Positions 43,627 to 51,932 of a DNA stretch of 64,000 bases are shown piece by piece (the first letter of the stretch is position 1; the number at the start of each line of letters is the position of its first letter). Origin of the DNA: Candidatus Sulfopaludibacter sp. SbA3 (GTDB taxonomy: Bacteria; Pseudomonadota; Alphaproteobacteria; Caulobacterales; Hyphomonadaceae); NCBI GenBank assembly GCA_945888325.1, contig CAMDAC010000010.1, positions 22,310 through 86,309 on the forward strand, read 5' to 3'. The position numbers and the translations under genes were made by a program. The notes under the pieces are model-generated. The model did not search any database. It was not told the DNA's origin and saw only the letters and a program-made list of their open reading frames with translations.

Positions 43627-44544
43627 ATGTCCGAGATCCGTTTTGACGGCCGCGTTGCCATCGTCACCGGTGCTGGTGGCGGCCTTGGCCGTTGCCACGC
43701 GCTTGAACTCGCCCGCCGCGGCGCCAAAGTGGTCGTCAACGACCTCGGCGGTTCGCGCGACGGCTCCGGCGGCGGTTCGGATGCGGCCAAGGCCGTGGTC
43801 CAGGAAATCGAAGCCTTCGGCGGCGAAGCGATCGCCAACGGCTCGTCGGTGTCGGATGTCGACGGCGTCAAGAAGATGATCGATGACACGATGGCCAAGT
43901 GGGGCCGGATCGACATCATCATCGCCAATGCCGGCATCCTGCGCGACCGGTCGTTCTCCAAGATGTCGGTCGACGATATCGACCTCGTCCTCGCCGTCCA
44001 CTTGCGCGGCAGCTTCCTGCCGATCCACGCCGCCTGGGACATCATGAAGGCCCAGAACTATGGCCGTATCGTTGTCACCACTTCGTCGACGGGTCTCTAT
44101 GGCAACTTCGGCCAGGCCAATTACGGCGCCGCCAAGCTCGGCGTGATCGGCATCATGAACACGCTGAAAATCGAGGGCGCGAAAAACGACATCAAGATCA
44201 ACGCTGTCTGCCCGATTGCTGCAACCCGCATGACCGAAGACATCATGTCCGAGCAGATGCTGACCGCGCTGAAGCCGGACTACGTGACCCCCGGTGTCAT
44301 CAACCTCGTCAAGGAAGATGCCCCGACCGGCATGATCCTGTCGGCCGGCGCCGGCGCCTTTTCGATGGCCCGCATCGTCGAAACCGCCGGCGTGTTCGTT
44401 GGCGCAGGCGAAGCGCTGACAGCCGAAGCGGTCGCTGCCAAGTGGGACCAGATCACCGACGTCAGCACCACTCGCCCGGCCTTCAAATCCGGCGGCGAGC
44501 ATGGCCAGAACATCTTCGCCTCGGTTGCGGCCGGCGCGAAGTAA
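43627..44544 (+). CDS. Peroxisomal-MFE2-type hydroxyacyl-CoA dehydrogenase (SDR)
   Basis: A 305-residue SDR. The N-terminal T-G-A-G-G-G-L-G-R-C-H-A and the following V-V-V-N-D-L-G-G-S-R-D-G-S-G-G are the hallmark of the dehydrogenase part of multifunctional enzyme type 2, which oxidises 3-hydroxyacyl-CoA with NAD+. N-A-G-I-L-R-D-R-S-F and the active site Y-G-A-A-K with T-S-S-T follow. It stands alone without the hydratase-2 and SCP2 domains of eukaryotic MFE2. AGGAG lies 7 nt before ATG 43627. Likely in beta-oxidation of branched or long acyl chains. Confidence 0.9.
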   Translation: MSEIRFDGRVAIVTGAGGGLGRCHALELARRGAKVVVNDLGGSRDGSGGGSDAAKAVVQEIEAFGGEAIANGSSVSDVDGVKKMIDDTMAKWGRIDIIIANAGILRDRSFSKMSVDDIDLVLAVHLRGSFLPIHAAWDIMKAQNYGRIVVTTSSTGLYGNFGQANYGAAKLGVIGIMNTLKIEGAKNDIKINAVCPIAATRMTEDIMSEQMLTALKPDYVTPGVINLVKEDAPTGMILSAGAGAFSMARIVETAGVFVGAGEALTAEAVAAKWDQITDVSTTRPAFKSGGEHGQNIFASVAAGAK

Positions 44545-44582
44545 GCGGCAGGACTTGCCAAGAAACGGCGCGAGTCGCAGGC

Positions 44583-44600
44583 TCTCCTGAAATCAGGAGA
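44583..44600 (+). promoter_or_regulatory. Hairpin containing the ribosome binding site of the Kazal lipoprotein gene
   Basis: TCTCCTGA and TCAGGAGA form a perfect 8-bp inverted repeat (7 pairs plus a 4-nt loop when folded). The right arm AGGAGA is the Shine-Dalgarno sequence of the ATG at 44608. Folding would mask the ribosome binding site. Confidence 0.5.
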
Positions 44601-44607
44601 CCAGCCC

Positions 44608-44973
44608 ATGCGACTCGCCCTTCTCGCCCTTTCCCTGACCCTCCTGGCCGGTTGCGGCCATTTCAAGAAGGACACAGCCGCCGACGCCCCGCCGGCGGCT
44701 GACGTGAGCCGCCCGGTCGCCGCTGCCGGCGAGTTGTGCAGCGGCATTGCGGGCATCCAGTGCGCGGAAGGCCTCGCCTGCATCTTCGATGTCGGCGTCT
44801 GCAGCAGCATGGCCGACGCGTCCGGCACCTGCGTGAAGACACCTACCATCTGCACGCGCGAATACATGCCGGTCTGCGGATGCGACGGCGAGACCTACGG
44901 CAACAAGTGCGAAGCCCTCGCGGCCGGCGCCAGCGTGGCTTACGTGGGCGAGTGCCCGGCAAGCGGAAGCTGA
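44608..44973 (+). CDS. Kazal-type protease-inhibitor domain lipoprotein
   Basis: A 121-residue lipoprotein (lipobox L-A-G-C, Cys16) with ten further cysteines. The C-terminal half has the Kazal pattern C75...C82-x7-C90-x-C92-D-G-E-T-Y-G-N-K-C101...Y-V-G-E-C116. The N-terminal half (C44, C52, C58, C65) is a small Cys-rich module. Kazal domains inhibit serine proteases through a loop before the third Cys; a cell-surface or periplasmic anti-protease role is plausible but untested in bacteria of this group. The ribosome binding site lies in a hairpin. It is 63 nt downstream of the SDR gene. Confidence 0.88.
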   Translation: MRLALLALSLTLLAGCGHFKKDTAADAPPAADVSRPVAAAGELCSGIAGIQCAEGLACIFDVGVCSSMADASGTCVKTPTICTREYMPVCGCDGETYGNKCEALAAGASVAYVGECPASGS

Positions 44974-45037
44974 AAAAGCGTTTGAACTCCGGGCTTCAGC
45001 CCGCGAACTTCAGACGTCGGGTTTCGGCAAGGGGACG

Positions 45038-45310
45038 CTAGTCCCCGCCACCGCCGCCGCCATCTCCGCCGCCGCTGTCGCCGTCCAGTGTGCCGGCTTC
45101 CACCTTGGCCGGTTTGCCGTCGTCGCCAGGTCCGGTGTCGTTTGCGGGTTTGCGGCTGGTGTCGGACCCGATGTAGATCGTGGGTGGGACAGGGCCGCCA
45201 TCATCGCCGCCATGGCGCCAGTCACGCGGCGGGCGCTTGGGCGTCTGCCGCATGGCAAAAAACGCGATGACGCCGATAACCAGCAGTATGACGACGACAA
45301 TTTTCAGCAT
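45038..45310 (-). CDS. Small membrane-anchored Asp/Gly-rich protein
   Basis: A 90-residue protein with one N-terminal membrane span (residues 4-19, I-V-V-V-I-L-L-V-I-G-V-I-A-F-F), a short basic patch and a tail rich in Asp and Gly ending G-G-G-D-G-G-G-G-G-G-D. I do not recognise a family. The acidic repetitive tail could bind divalent cations, but that is only inference. It follows the HD-domain gene by 23 nt on the same strand and probably shares its transcript. Confidence 0.55.
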   Translation of the reverse strand: MLKIVVVILLVIGVIAFFAMRQTPKRPPRDWRHGGDDGGPVPPTIYIGSDTSRKPANDTGPGDDGKPAKVEAGTLDGDSGGGDGGGGGGD

Positions 45311-45333
45311 CCGGTCTCCGCCAGGCTTTCAGG

Positions 45334-45930
45334 TCAGGCTTCGGTTTTCCGCAGATACATGGAGTTCTTCGGCATCGCGAACAGGCGCTCCACCATCGGC
45401 GCGAAGAATTCCAGCGGCTCGCTCTGGTACTCTGGATCGAAGGCCGACTGGTCGTAGAGATGGCAGAACTGCGCGCAGTATTCGAAATGCGGGTTGTCAC
45501 GGAACTGGTCGCGCATGTTCCGGTCAAGGCCGAGATGGTGGAAGAAGTAATAGCCCTGGAACATGCCGTGGTTCGCCACCATCCAGTGGTTGGCTTCCGA
45601 CACGAAGGGTTTCAGGATCGCGGCGGCGACATCCGGATGGTTGAAGCTGCCGAGCGTGTCGCCGATATCGTGCAGCAGCGCGCAGACGACGTATTCCTCG
45701 TCGCGCCCGTCGCGGTGGGCGCGCGTGGCTGTCTGCAGCGAGTGCGTCAGCCGGTCGACCGGGAAGCCGCCATAGTCGCCGTCCAGCAGCTTCAGATGGT
45801 CCAGGACGCGCTTGGCGAGGCCTTTGTTGAAGTGCCTGGAATGCTCGGCAATGATGTCCCAGTCTTCCTTCGAGCCTTCCAGCATTTCGCGGAACTTGGC
45901 TTGCTCTTCGATCTTGTGGCCGTCTGCCAT
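45334..45930 (-). CDS. HD-domain phosphohydrolase/oxygenase-like protein
   Basis: A 198-residue protein with an HD fold. Metal ligands likely include H63 (L-T-H-S-L-Q-T-A), H87-D88 (A-L-L-H-D-I-G-D), H98 in F-N-H-P-D and H121 (V-A-N-H-G). The pattern H-x-x-Q-T-A...A-L-L-H-D-I-G resembles the PhnZ/MIOX-like branch, which contains both phosphohydrolases and diiron oxygenases, so the reaction is undecided. M-A-D-G-H-K at 45930 has AGGAAACAAC upstream. Small Asp/Gly-rich membrane protein gene follows. Confidence 0.8.
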   Translation of the reverse strand: MADGHKIEEQAKFREMLEGSKEDWDIIAEHSRHFNKGLAKRVLDHLKLLDGDYGGFPVDRLTHSLQTATRAHRDGRDEEYVVCALLHDIGDTLGSFNHPDVAAAILKPFVSEANHWMVANHGMFQGYYFFHHLGLDRNMRDQFRDNPHFEYCAQFCHLYDQSAFDPEYQSEPLEFFAPMVERLFAMPKNSMYLRKTEA

Positions 45931-45987
45931 GTTGTTTCCTCCCGTTTGAGGCGAGAGTAACCCGGAATTCCGGACCTGCAAAGCAAA

Positions 45988-46015
45988 GAGCCCCGGACGC
46001 TTACGCCCGGGGCTC
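45988..46015 (-). terminator. Hairpin downstream of the PcfJ-like gene
   Basis: GAGCCCCGG (45988-45996) and CCGGGGCTC (46007-46015) pair perfectly across a 10-nt loop. On the minus strand the stem is followed by CTCTTTGCTTT, a weak T-rich tract. It lies 16 nt beyond the stop of the gene at 46032-47096. Confidence 0.7.
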
Positions 46016-46031
46016 CCTTCCCTGTCCTCGC

Positions 46032-47096
46032 TCAGTCCCAGATGTTGCCGAGACCCAGCCGGGCGCGCCAGTTGTCGGCCAGGATAGGCCCCGGCGCGGC
46101 CGGCGCATCATAGGCGCGGTCCTCGAGCCGGCGATGCAGCCAGCCCCAGGATTCGCCGGTGCGCACGCCCGCCGCCTGCACTGCCGTGACAATGGCCATG
46201 AGGGCCTCGTCCGGCAGGTCCAGGTTATCCCGGCCGCGCGCCTCGGCGAGACGCCAGCCGGCGGGATCAAGCCGCAGCGCAACGGCTGCCGGCCCGCCTT
46301 CTCCGCGCCAGACATAGACCGCCATCCGGCCCGCCGCGAGATCGGCCACGAAGTCCCGCAAGCAGTTGCGGAACTCCAGCGCCGTCTTGCTGAGCGCTTC
46401 CAGCTGCCGCACCGGTTGGAACGGTTCCGGAAGGACCGGCGCCGCGCCCCCCGGACCGAAATCCGGCGGCTGGATCACGTCGCGCGCCATCGCGAACAGC
46501 GCGCCCGGCGAGGCCGCACGGCCCAGACGCTGCGCGATGCCGGGCCCGGCCGCCGCGCCGCGGATGCGGAGCGCGACGGCAAAAGCCGCGGCAAGATCGG
46601 CAACGGCCAGATCGTCCGTACCCAGAAGGGTGACGATCGACGCCTGACGCAGCGGCGGCGCAAGCGCGGCAATGAAGCCGAGCGTTTCCGGACGCAGCGC
46701 TTTCATGTGGCGGATCAGGATGCAGGCCGCCGGCTCGCCGAACAGGTCGAGAAACCGGACATAATCCTCACCCCGCCACATCACTTCGCCCAGGCGGCCG
46801 AACGCTTTCATCAGCCCGCCGGGCGGATCGCGGCCGAAGAGTTCGGCGGCAAGATCCGCGTCACGGGCGCGTTCCACCATCCACGCGATGTGCGGCCCTG
46901 CGTGCGCGCTGCGGCCTGCGAGAATGGCCGCCGCGTGCCGCCGTGCCGCCGGCAGCGCGAGGAAATCCTCGTGCGGCGCCGGCCAGATGCGGGCAATCGC
47001 CGACGCATGGCCTCCGGCAAGGAAAGCCAGCAGGGGCGAAAACGCCGGCGCCGAACGAATGTCCACAGCCGCCGGCAGAGTCATGGGCGTGCCCAT
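46032..47096 (-). CDS. Hypothetical protein with PcfJ-like segment
   Basis: A 354-residue soluble, alanine-rich, mostly helical protein. The only familiar stretch is near residues 240-300: F-R-N-C-L-R-D-F-V-A-D-L-A-A-G-R-M-A-V-Y-V-W-R, then R-G-R-D-N-L-D-L in separate blocks, which resembles the C-terminal part of PcfJ-like proteins (conserved NC and G-x-N). PcfJ function is unknown. The start has a near-perfect AAAGGAGGTG ribosome binding site 4-5 nt upstream, and a good promoter lies about 210 nt further up, so it is probably well expressed. Confidence 0.6.
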   Translation of the reverse strand: MGTPMTLPAAVDIRSAPAFSPLLAFLAGGHASAIARIWPAPHEDFLALPAARRHAAAILAGRSAHAGPHIAWMVERARDADLAAELFGRDPPGGLMKAFGRLGEVMWRGEDYVRFLDLFGEPAACILIRHMKALRPETLGFIAALAPPLRQASIVTLLGTDDLAVADLAAAFAVALRIRGAAAGPGIAQRLGRAASPGALFAMARDVIQPPDFGPGGAAPVLPEPFQPVRQLEALSKTALEFRNCLRDFVADLAAGRMAVYVWRGEGGPAAVALRLDPAGWRLAEARGRDNLDLPDEALMAIVTAVQAAGVRTGESWGWLHRRLEDRAYDAPAAPGPILADNWRARLGLGNIWD

Positions 47097-47383
47097 GATC
47101 CACCTCCTTTCAAACCGCAGACGCGCGCACGGGGCGCGCGCGAATGCGGCGTTGAACTGTTTCAGTGCGAGGTCAGGCGACTACCGGCAAAAGCCCGGGG
47201 ACGCGTGACATGCTCCCCGTCTTCGCGAGGAGCAGACATTTTCTGGATGTGACCGCTTCATGTGCGGCTCTTCAGGTGATCCGGGCGCGGATGAGTTCCC
47301 GCTCGGGGGCGGGCGTATAATCCGGCCTGTGACAAGTTGTCAAGCGGTCGCGGAGCCCGGCCTTGCGGCTGAGGCCGCGCGGT
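47097..47383. other. 287-nt leader/intergenic region
   Basis: Between the PcfJ-like gene and the metallophosphoesterase. It contains the minus-strand promoter at 47314-47343, a roughly 210-nt untranslated leader, and the strong ribosome binding site at 47101-47110. GCGCGC-rich repeats occur at 47122-47141. I see no ORF or RNA gene here. Confidence 0.5.
47314..47343 (-). promoter_or_regulatory. Sigma-70-type promoter for the PcfJ-like gene
   Basis: On the minus strand TTGACA (47343-47338) is a perfect -35 and TATACG (47319-47314) lies 18 nt on. Transcription would start near 47307 and run toward 47096. The -10 is identical to that predicted for the S10 operon. Confidence 0.55.
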
Positions 47384-48736
47384 TCAGTTCACGGTACCGG
47401 CAGATGCGTCGAACCGTGTACGGAAGTCTTCCAGCGTCAGCACGTAGTCATCGGCGTCGTGGAAGGCTTCGTCCGACATCGCAGGCTGCTCACCGGCCTT
47501 GTACCAGGCGGCGTAGTCGGGCGTCTCGCGGCTGAGCTGGTCGTAGTGCGTCGAGTAGGTCGCAACCCGGAGCACCGGCTCCGGCGCGCTGAAATCAAAC
47601 GTCATCAGGCGCATCCAGCCATCGCCGATACCGACCGGCCAGCCCGGCGAATTGACACCGGCATCCTTCGCCGTCTGTCCCCGGTCCTGATAGTCCGCGA
47701 GCACCTGCCAGACCGGATTGCCGGCGGCATTGTCGTCCACGCGCCAGGCCTGCCCGTGCTGGTGGCCGCAGAGCACGAGGAAAATCTGGTCGTGCTGGCT
47801 GACGAATTTTTCCCAGACCATTTCAGGCGTGTTGTGGATCGGATCGACCGCGTTGCCGTCAATGATCTGGTTGGGCTCGCGCTTGCCCTTGCCGCTCAGA
47901 TAATCGTGCGTCGAGATGATCGTGGGCAGGCCCTTGTACTGCTCGATCACCGAAGCCGCCCAGGCCAGCGAATCGTTCGGCGGATCAAACTGCAGGCCGA
48001 TATGCAGGAAGCGGTAGCCGCCGGCTTCGAAAATCTGCGCGCTGTCGGCGCCGCCGTCATGCGAGGCGACGTACCAGGGCTGGCCTTTGAAAAAGGCCGT
48101 ATCGGCGCCGAAGACCGAGCGGAAGTTGTCGAGACCGCCGGGATGCAGGACGCCGAGCGAGCTCAGATCATTCGGATCCACTTCCGCCGGGGTCATGGCG
48201 CGAACCGGGAACTTCGAATCCGACCACATGGCATCATAGTCGTGATTTCCCGGCACGACCGAGAAAGGCGTCTTGCCGGCGATCAGGGAAAAGCCCTCAT
48301 GCGCCTTGGGCATCTCGACCGTCTTCACCTTCTCGGTCGGTGCGAAGTGCGCGTCGAGAATGGGGTTCGGGATGCGGCGGAAGCCGCGCGCTTCGTGCTC
48401 CGGATCGATGGCCAGCGTCTGATGCTGCCAGACATCGCCGAGCGACGTCACAAAAGCGATCTCGCCGCCTTCGCTCTCCAGATTCTCGGCGATGTACTGC
48501 ATCTGCTCGAGAAAGAGTTCGCTGGCGTCAAACGGAAAGCCTTCTGCCGTCTGGTGCGTGAAATCGAGATAGTTCTGCGTATCCGGAATAACGGCGATGG
48601 TGAAAACCTGGTCGGCTGGCTGTTGGATTTGCGAGGGCGGCGGGCCCTCGGCATTCACGCAGGCGACCATCAGCGCCATCGTGGAGAGAAGCGCGGCGGC
48701 AATCATGTTCTGTGATGTGAATACCCGGCGGTGCAT
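47384..48736 (-). CDS. Metallophosphoesterase, exported
   Basis: A 450-residue calcineurin-like phosphoesterase. After an N-terminal hydrophobic segment with a possible lipobox (V-A-C26), metal-binding motifs follow: I-P-D-T-Q-N (D52), S-L-G-D-V-W, V-P-G-N-H-D, S-T-H-D-Y and C-G-H-Q-H-G-Q. It would hydrolyse phosphate esters or diesters outside the cytosol. ATG 48736 was selected because GGGAGG lies just upstream and the signal segment begins there. It is isolated, flanked by the rplQ terminator and a promoter region. Confidence 0.9.
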   Translation of the reverse strand: MHRRVFTSQNMIAAALLSTMALMVACVNAEGPPPSQIQQPADQVFTIAVIPDTQNYLDFTHQTAEGFPFDASELFLEQMQYIAENLESEGGEIAFVTSLGDVWQHQTLAIDPEHEARGFRRIPNPILDAHFAPTEKVKTVEMPKAHEGFSLIAGKTPFSVVPGNHDYDAMWSDSKFPVRAMTPAEVDPNDLSSLGVLHPGGLDNFRSVFGADTAFFKGQPWYVASHDGGADSAQIFEAGGYRFLHIGLQFDPPNDSLAWAASVIEQYKGLPTIISTHDYLSGKGKREPNQIIDGNAVDPIHNTPEMVWEKFVSQHDQIFLVLCGHQHGQAWRVDDNAAGNPVWQVLADYQDRGQTAKDAGVNSPGWPVGIGDGWMRLMTFDFSAPEPVLRVATYSTHYDQLSRETPDYAAWYKAGEQPAMSDEAFHDADDYVLTLEDFRTRFDASAGTVN

Positions 48737-48831
48737 TGGGCTGCCTCCCGAACTGGCCTCAAATTCGAGACTGCGCCTACCGAAATTGGGTGACAGTTTC
48801 TTTCGCTGCCGCGGGCCTCGCCTCAAAAACA

Positions 48832-48863
48832 AAAAAGCCCGGACCGCGAGGTCCGGGCTTTTT
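48832..48863 (-). terminator. Terminator of the S10-spc-alpha ribosomal operon
   Basis: AAAAAGCCCGGACC pairs with GGTCCGGGCTTTTT around a GCGA loop, perfect stem. Read on the minus strand it is followed by a T-rich tail. It lies 19 nt after the rplQ stop and upstream of the metallophosphoesterase start. Confidence 0.92.
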
Positions 48864-48881
48864 GATCCGTTGCCGGAAAGA

Positions 48882-49304
48882 CTATTCGTCCGCGGCTTCG
48901 AGTTCGGCCGCATGGCGGGCCTTGTCGGCAGCGCCGCGGGCTTCCGGGTCGCGGTCAACGAGTTCGAGCACAGCGATCGGGGCGTTGTCGCCCTGGCGGA
49001 AGCCGGCTTTCAGGACGCGGGTGTAGCCGCCGTTGCGATCCTTGTAGCGCTCGCCCATGACGGCAAACAGCTTGCGGACAGCGTCTTCGTTGCGGACGGT
49101 CGAGAGGGCCGAACGGCGCGCAGCCAGGTCGCCTTTTTTCGCAAGGGTGACGAGCTTGTCCATGATCGGCGCCATTTCCTTGGCTTTCGGCAAGGTGGTG
49201 ACGATCTGCTCGTGCTCGATCAGGCTCGCCGCCATGTTGGCGAACATCGCCTTGCGGTGCGAGGAGGTCTTGTTGAGCTTGCGGTGTGCAATCTGGTGGC
49301 GCAT
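48882..49304 (-). CDS. rplQ: 50S ribosomal protein L17
   Basis: The 140-residue L17, a large-subunit protein near the exit tunnel. It begins [17 protein letters not shown] and contains the usual helix [12 protein letters not shown]. The C-terminus extends about 13 residues beyond E. coli L17 with an Ala/Glu-rich tail ([11 protein letters not shown]). Last gene of the operon, 47 nt after rpoA, followed by a strong terminator. Confidence 0.98.
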   Translation of the reverse strand: MRHQIAHRKLNKTSSHRKAMFANMAASLIEHEQIVTTLPKAKEMAPIMDKLVTLAKKGDLAARRSALSTVRNEDAVRKLFAVMGERYKDRNGGYTRVLKAGFRQGDNAPIAVLELVDRDPEARGAADKARHAAELEAADE

Positions 49305-49351
49305 GGCGTTGTTCCTTCCGAGGTGGTCAGGCCCCGGTCATATATCCTGGG

Positions 49352-50380
49352 CTAGATGTGATCGTCGTATTTCTTGGCGAGGCCTTCGATGTCCTCAGGC
49401 GGCCAGTCCGGCACTTCCATGCCCAGATGCAGGCCCATACCGGCGAGAACTTCCTTGATCTCGTTCAGCGACTTGCGGCCGAAGTTCGGGGTACGGAGCA
49501 TTTCCGCTTCCGACTTCTGGATCAGGTCGCCGATGTAAACGATGTTGTCGTTCTTCAGGCAGTTTGCGGAACGCACGGACAGCTCGAGTTCGTCGACCTT
49601 CTTGAGGAGGACCGGGTTGAAACCGAGGTCGGTTTCGTCGGCCGAACCGCCAGCTTCGAGGGTCGGCTCTTCGAAGTTGATGAACAGCTGGAGCTGGTCC
49701 TGCAGGATGCGCGCGGCATAGGCCACGGCGTCTTCCGGCGAGACCGAACCATCGGTTTCAACGTCGAGGGTCAGCTTGTCATAGTCGAGAACGGTGCCTT
49801 CGCGCGTGTCTTCGACCTGGTAGCCAACGCGGCGAACCGGCGAGTAGATCGCGTCAATGGGGATATAACCGATCGGGGCATCTTCCGGACGGTGCGAATC
49901 GGCGGCCACATAGCCCTTGCCGGTCGCAATCGTGAATTCCATGCGGACTTCCGAGTTGCCGTCGAGCGTGCAGATCACGTGGTCGGGGTTCAGGATTTTC
50001 ACGTCGCCCGAGGTCTCGATCTGGCCGGCTTTGACTTCGCCCGGGCCTTTCGCACGAAGCACCATGCGCTTCGGCGTTTCCGATTCCATGAAGATGGCGA
50101 CCTGCTTGAGGTTCAGCACGATCGTGGTGACGTCTTCGCGAACGCCCGGGATGGCCGAGAACTCGTGCACAACACCGTCGATCTGGACGCCGATGATGGC
50201 AGCGCCCTGCAGCGAGGAAAGCAGCACGCGGCGCAGCGCGTTGCCGAGCGTCGTGCCGTAGCCGCGCTCAAGCGGCTCGACGACGAGCTTGGCCTTGCGC
50301 TTAGAGTCGTAGCCGGCCTGGACGACAGGGCGGTTCGGACGGATCAGCACTTTCCAGTTACGGTCATTCACGTTGGTCAT
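49352..50380 (-). CDS. rpoA: DNA-directed RNA polymerase subunit alpha
   Basis: The 342-residue alpha subunit. The N-terminal dimerisation domain includes [23 protein letters not shown] as two blocks, and the C-terminal domain binding UP elements and activators contains [11 protein letters not shown] and [12 protein letters not shown]. Length is usual for alphaproteobacteria. It lies between rpsK (62-nt gap) and rplQ and belongs to the alpha part of the ribosomal operon. Confidence 0.98.
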   Translation of the reverse strand: MTNVNDRNWKVLIRPNRPVVQAGYDSKRKAKLVVEPLERGYGTTLGNALRRVLLSSLQGAAIIGVQIDGVVHEFSAIPGVREDVTTIVLNLKQVAIFMESETPKRMVLRAKGPGEVKAGQIETSGDVKILNPDHVICTLDGNSEVRMEFTIATGKGYVAADSHRPEDAPIGYIPIDAIYSPVRRVGYQVEDTREGTVLDYDKLTLDVETDGSVSPEDAVAYAARILQDQLQLFINFEEPTLEAGGSADETDLGFNPVLLKKVDELELSVRSANCLKNDNIVYIGDLIQKSEAEMLRTPNFGRKSLNEIKEVLAGMGLHLGMEVPDWPPEDIEGLAKKYDDHI

Positions 50381-50442
50381 CTGGTTTCCTCAGAAAAGGA
50401 ATGGCCGCGCCATGCAAGGCGCAGCCTGGGGGTATTCGTGTA

Positions 50443-50832
50443 CTAGACGCGGCGGCGCTTCGGCGGACGGCAGCCATTGTGCGGGATCGGCGTCGTGTCG
50501 TTGATCGCGGTGACCGTCAGGCCGGCAGCCTGCAGGGCGCGCAGCGCGCTCTCACGGCCCGAACCAGGACCACGCACGCGCACTTCAACCGTCTGGAGGC
50601 CATGCTCCTTGGCTTTCTTCGCAGCGTCCTCGGCAGCCATCTGGGCGGCGTAGGGCGTCGACTTGCGCGAGCCTTTGAAGTCCATCACGCCCGAGGACGA
50701 CCACGAGATCGTGTTGCCCTGGGCATCGGTGATGGTGACCATCGTGTTGTTGAAGCTCGAGTTCACATGAACAACACCCGAGGTGATGTTCTTGCGTTCG
50801 CGGCGGCGGATACGGTTAGCTTCGCGGGCCAT
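50443..50832 (-). CDS. rpsK: 30S ribosomal protein S11
   Basis: The 129-residue S11 of the small-subunit platform. Core motifs are [27 protein letters not shown] and the C-terminal [14 protein letters not shown], all fully conserved. It follows rpsM by 12 nt. Confidence 0.98.
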   Translation of the reverse strand: MAREANRIRRRERKNITSGVVHVNSSFNNTMVTITDAQGNTISWSSSGVMDFKGSRKSTPYAAQMAAEDAAKKAKEHGLQTVEVRVRGPGSGRESALRALQAAGLTVTAINDTTPIPHNGCRPPKRRRV

Positions 50833-50844
50833 GGAATCTCAGTC

Positions 50845-51213
50845 CTATTTCTTCTTGCCGGCGATCGGCTTCGCCGGGCCCTTGCGGGTGCGGGCGTTGG
50901 TGTGGGTACGCTGACCGCGGACCGGGAGCTTCTTGCGGTGACGCAGGCCGCGGTAGCAACCGAGGTCCATCAGGCGCTTGATGTTCATCGACGTGTCGCG
51001 GCGAAGGTCGCCCTCGACCATGTAGCCGGCGTCGATCGTTTCACGGATCTTGGCGACTTCGGCGTCGGTCAGCTGGTTCACCCGGCGCGATTCCTCGACG
51101 CCGACCTTCTCGCAGATTTCCTTCGCAAAGGACGGGCCGATGCCATGGATGTAGCGCAGCGCGATGATAACGCGCTTATTCGTCGGGATGTTGACGCCTG
51201 CAATACGGGCCAA
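50845..51213 (-). CDS. rpsM: 30S ribosomal protein S13
   Basis: The 122-residue S13 of the small-subunit head. It opens [14 protein letters not shown] and contains the helix-hairpin-helix H-G-I-G-P-S-F-A and the basic tail [14 protein letters not shown]. It is the first gene of the alpha segment, with a separate promoter and a structured leader upstream. Confidence 0.98.
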   Translation of the reverse strand: MARIAGVNIPTNKRVIIALRYIHGIGPSFAKEICEKVGVEESRRVNQLTDAEVAKIRETIDAGYMVEGDLRRDTSMNIKRLMDLGCYRGLRHRKKLPVRGQRTHTNARTRKGPAKPIAGKKK

Positions 51214-51251
51214 AGCCGTTTCTCCTCAAGCGGGTTGTTCAAACATGAAAT

Positions 51252-51284
51252 GCGCGCCAGCCGGGCAAAGCACCCGTCGCGCGC
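51252..51284 (-). promoter_or_regulatory. Structured leader of the rpsM-rplQ segment
   Basis: Outer arms GCGCGC (51252-51257) and GCGCGC (51279-51284) and inner arms CGGG (51262-51265) and CCCG (51273-51276) make a two-tier hairpin in the rpsM leader, 39 nt before the start codon. It could be a ribosomal-protein binding site for feedback control, as leaders of this operon are in other phyla; it is not the known gammaproteobacterial alpha-operon pseudoknot by inspection. Confidence 0.4.
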
Positions 51285-51317
51285 ACCGGCGGTTAAGCCT
51301 GAAGCTAAGAAACGAGG

Positions 51318-51345
51318 CTTATAGCCACGCTTTTTCGCCCGTCAA
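51318..51345 (-). promoter_or_regulatory. Promoter for rpsM-rpsK-rpoA-rplQ
   Basis: Minus strand TTGACG (51345-51340), 16 nt, then TATAAG (51323-51318), five of six matches in the -10. The start of transcription would be near 51311, about 98 nt before rpsM. It sits in the 149-nt gap between adk and rpsM. Confidence 0.65.
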
Positions 51346-51362
51346 CAGAAGAACTGTGCGGT

Positions 51363-51932
51363 TCAGGCCGATTGTTTCAGGGCCGCATCAATCGATGCGG
51401 CCACAGCTTCTATTGTGCCCATCCCGTCGACTTCAACGAGAACGCCGCGTTCCGCATAAAGCGGGACCAGCGGGGCCGTATCTTCGTAATAACGCTCGAG
51501 GCGGCGGGAGAAAGTGGCCGGATTGTCGTCCGCCCGTCCCTGTTCCTCGAAACGCTTGGTGACGCGGGCAAGCAGACGTTCGTCGTCTACCCGCATCCGG
51601 ATCACCAGATTGACCTGTTCGCCCCGCGATTGAAGCAGGCTGTCCAGGGCTTCGGCCTGTCCCATGGTTCTCGGGAAGCCGTCAAAGATGAAGCCCGGCG
51701 CACCGGCGCGGGCCGTCAGTTGTTCGTCGATCAGGTCGATCACGATTTGGTCGGAGACGAGGCCGCCCTCGTCCATGATCTGCGCGACCCGCTTGCCGAG
51801 GTCCGAACCGGACGCCCGGGCCGCACGCAGCATGTCGCCGGTGGAGAGTTGAATGAAGCTGCGCTGTTCTACCAGCCGCTTGGCCTGAGTGCCCTTACCG
51901 GCCGCAGGCGGCCCAAACAGGATCAAATTCAC
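51363..51932 (-). CDS. adk: Adenylate kinase (short type)
   Basis: The 189-residue enzyme interconverts ATP + AMP and 2 ADP. Motifs: P-loop G-P-P-A-A-G-K-G-T-Q, AMP-site S-T-G-D-M-L-R-A and F-D-G-F-P-R-T. The LID region is the short form without the 27-residue insertion of E. coli type, as in many alphaproteobacteria. Its start overlaps the secY stop by 4 nt. The promoter of the rpsM segment lies just downstream. Confidence 0.97.
   Translation of the reverse strand: MNLILFGPPAAGKGTQAKRLVEQRSFIQLSTGDMLRAARASGSDLGKRVAQIMDEGGLVSDQIVIDLIDEQLTARAGAPGFIFDGFPRTMGQAEALDSLLQSRGEQVNLVIRMRVDDERLLARVTKRFEEQGRADDNPATFSRRLERYYEDTAPLVPLYAERGVLVEVDGMGTIEAVAASIDAALKQSA

Noticed and set aside
47122..47141. 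GCGCGC-rich stretch as a possible tRNA or structured RNA.
   Set aside because: No cloverleaf, T-loop or CCA-adjacent stem could be built; it is simple GC-rich leader sequence.
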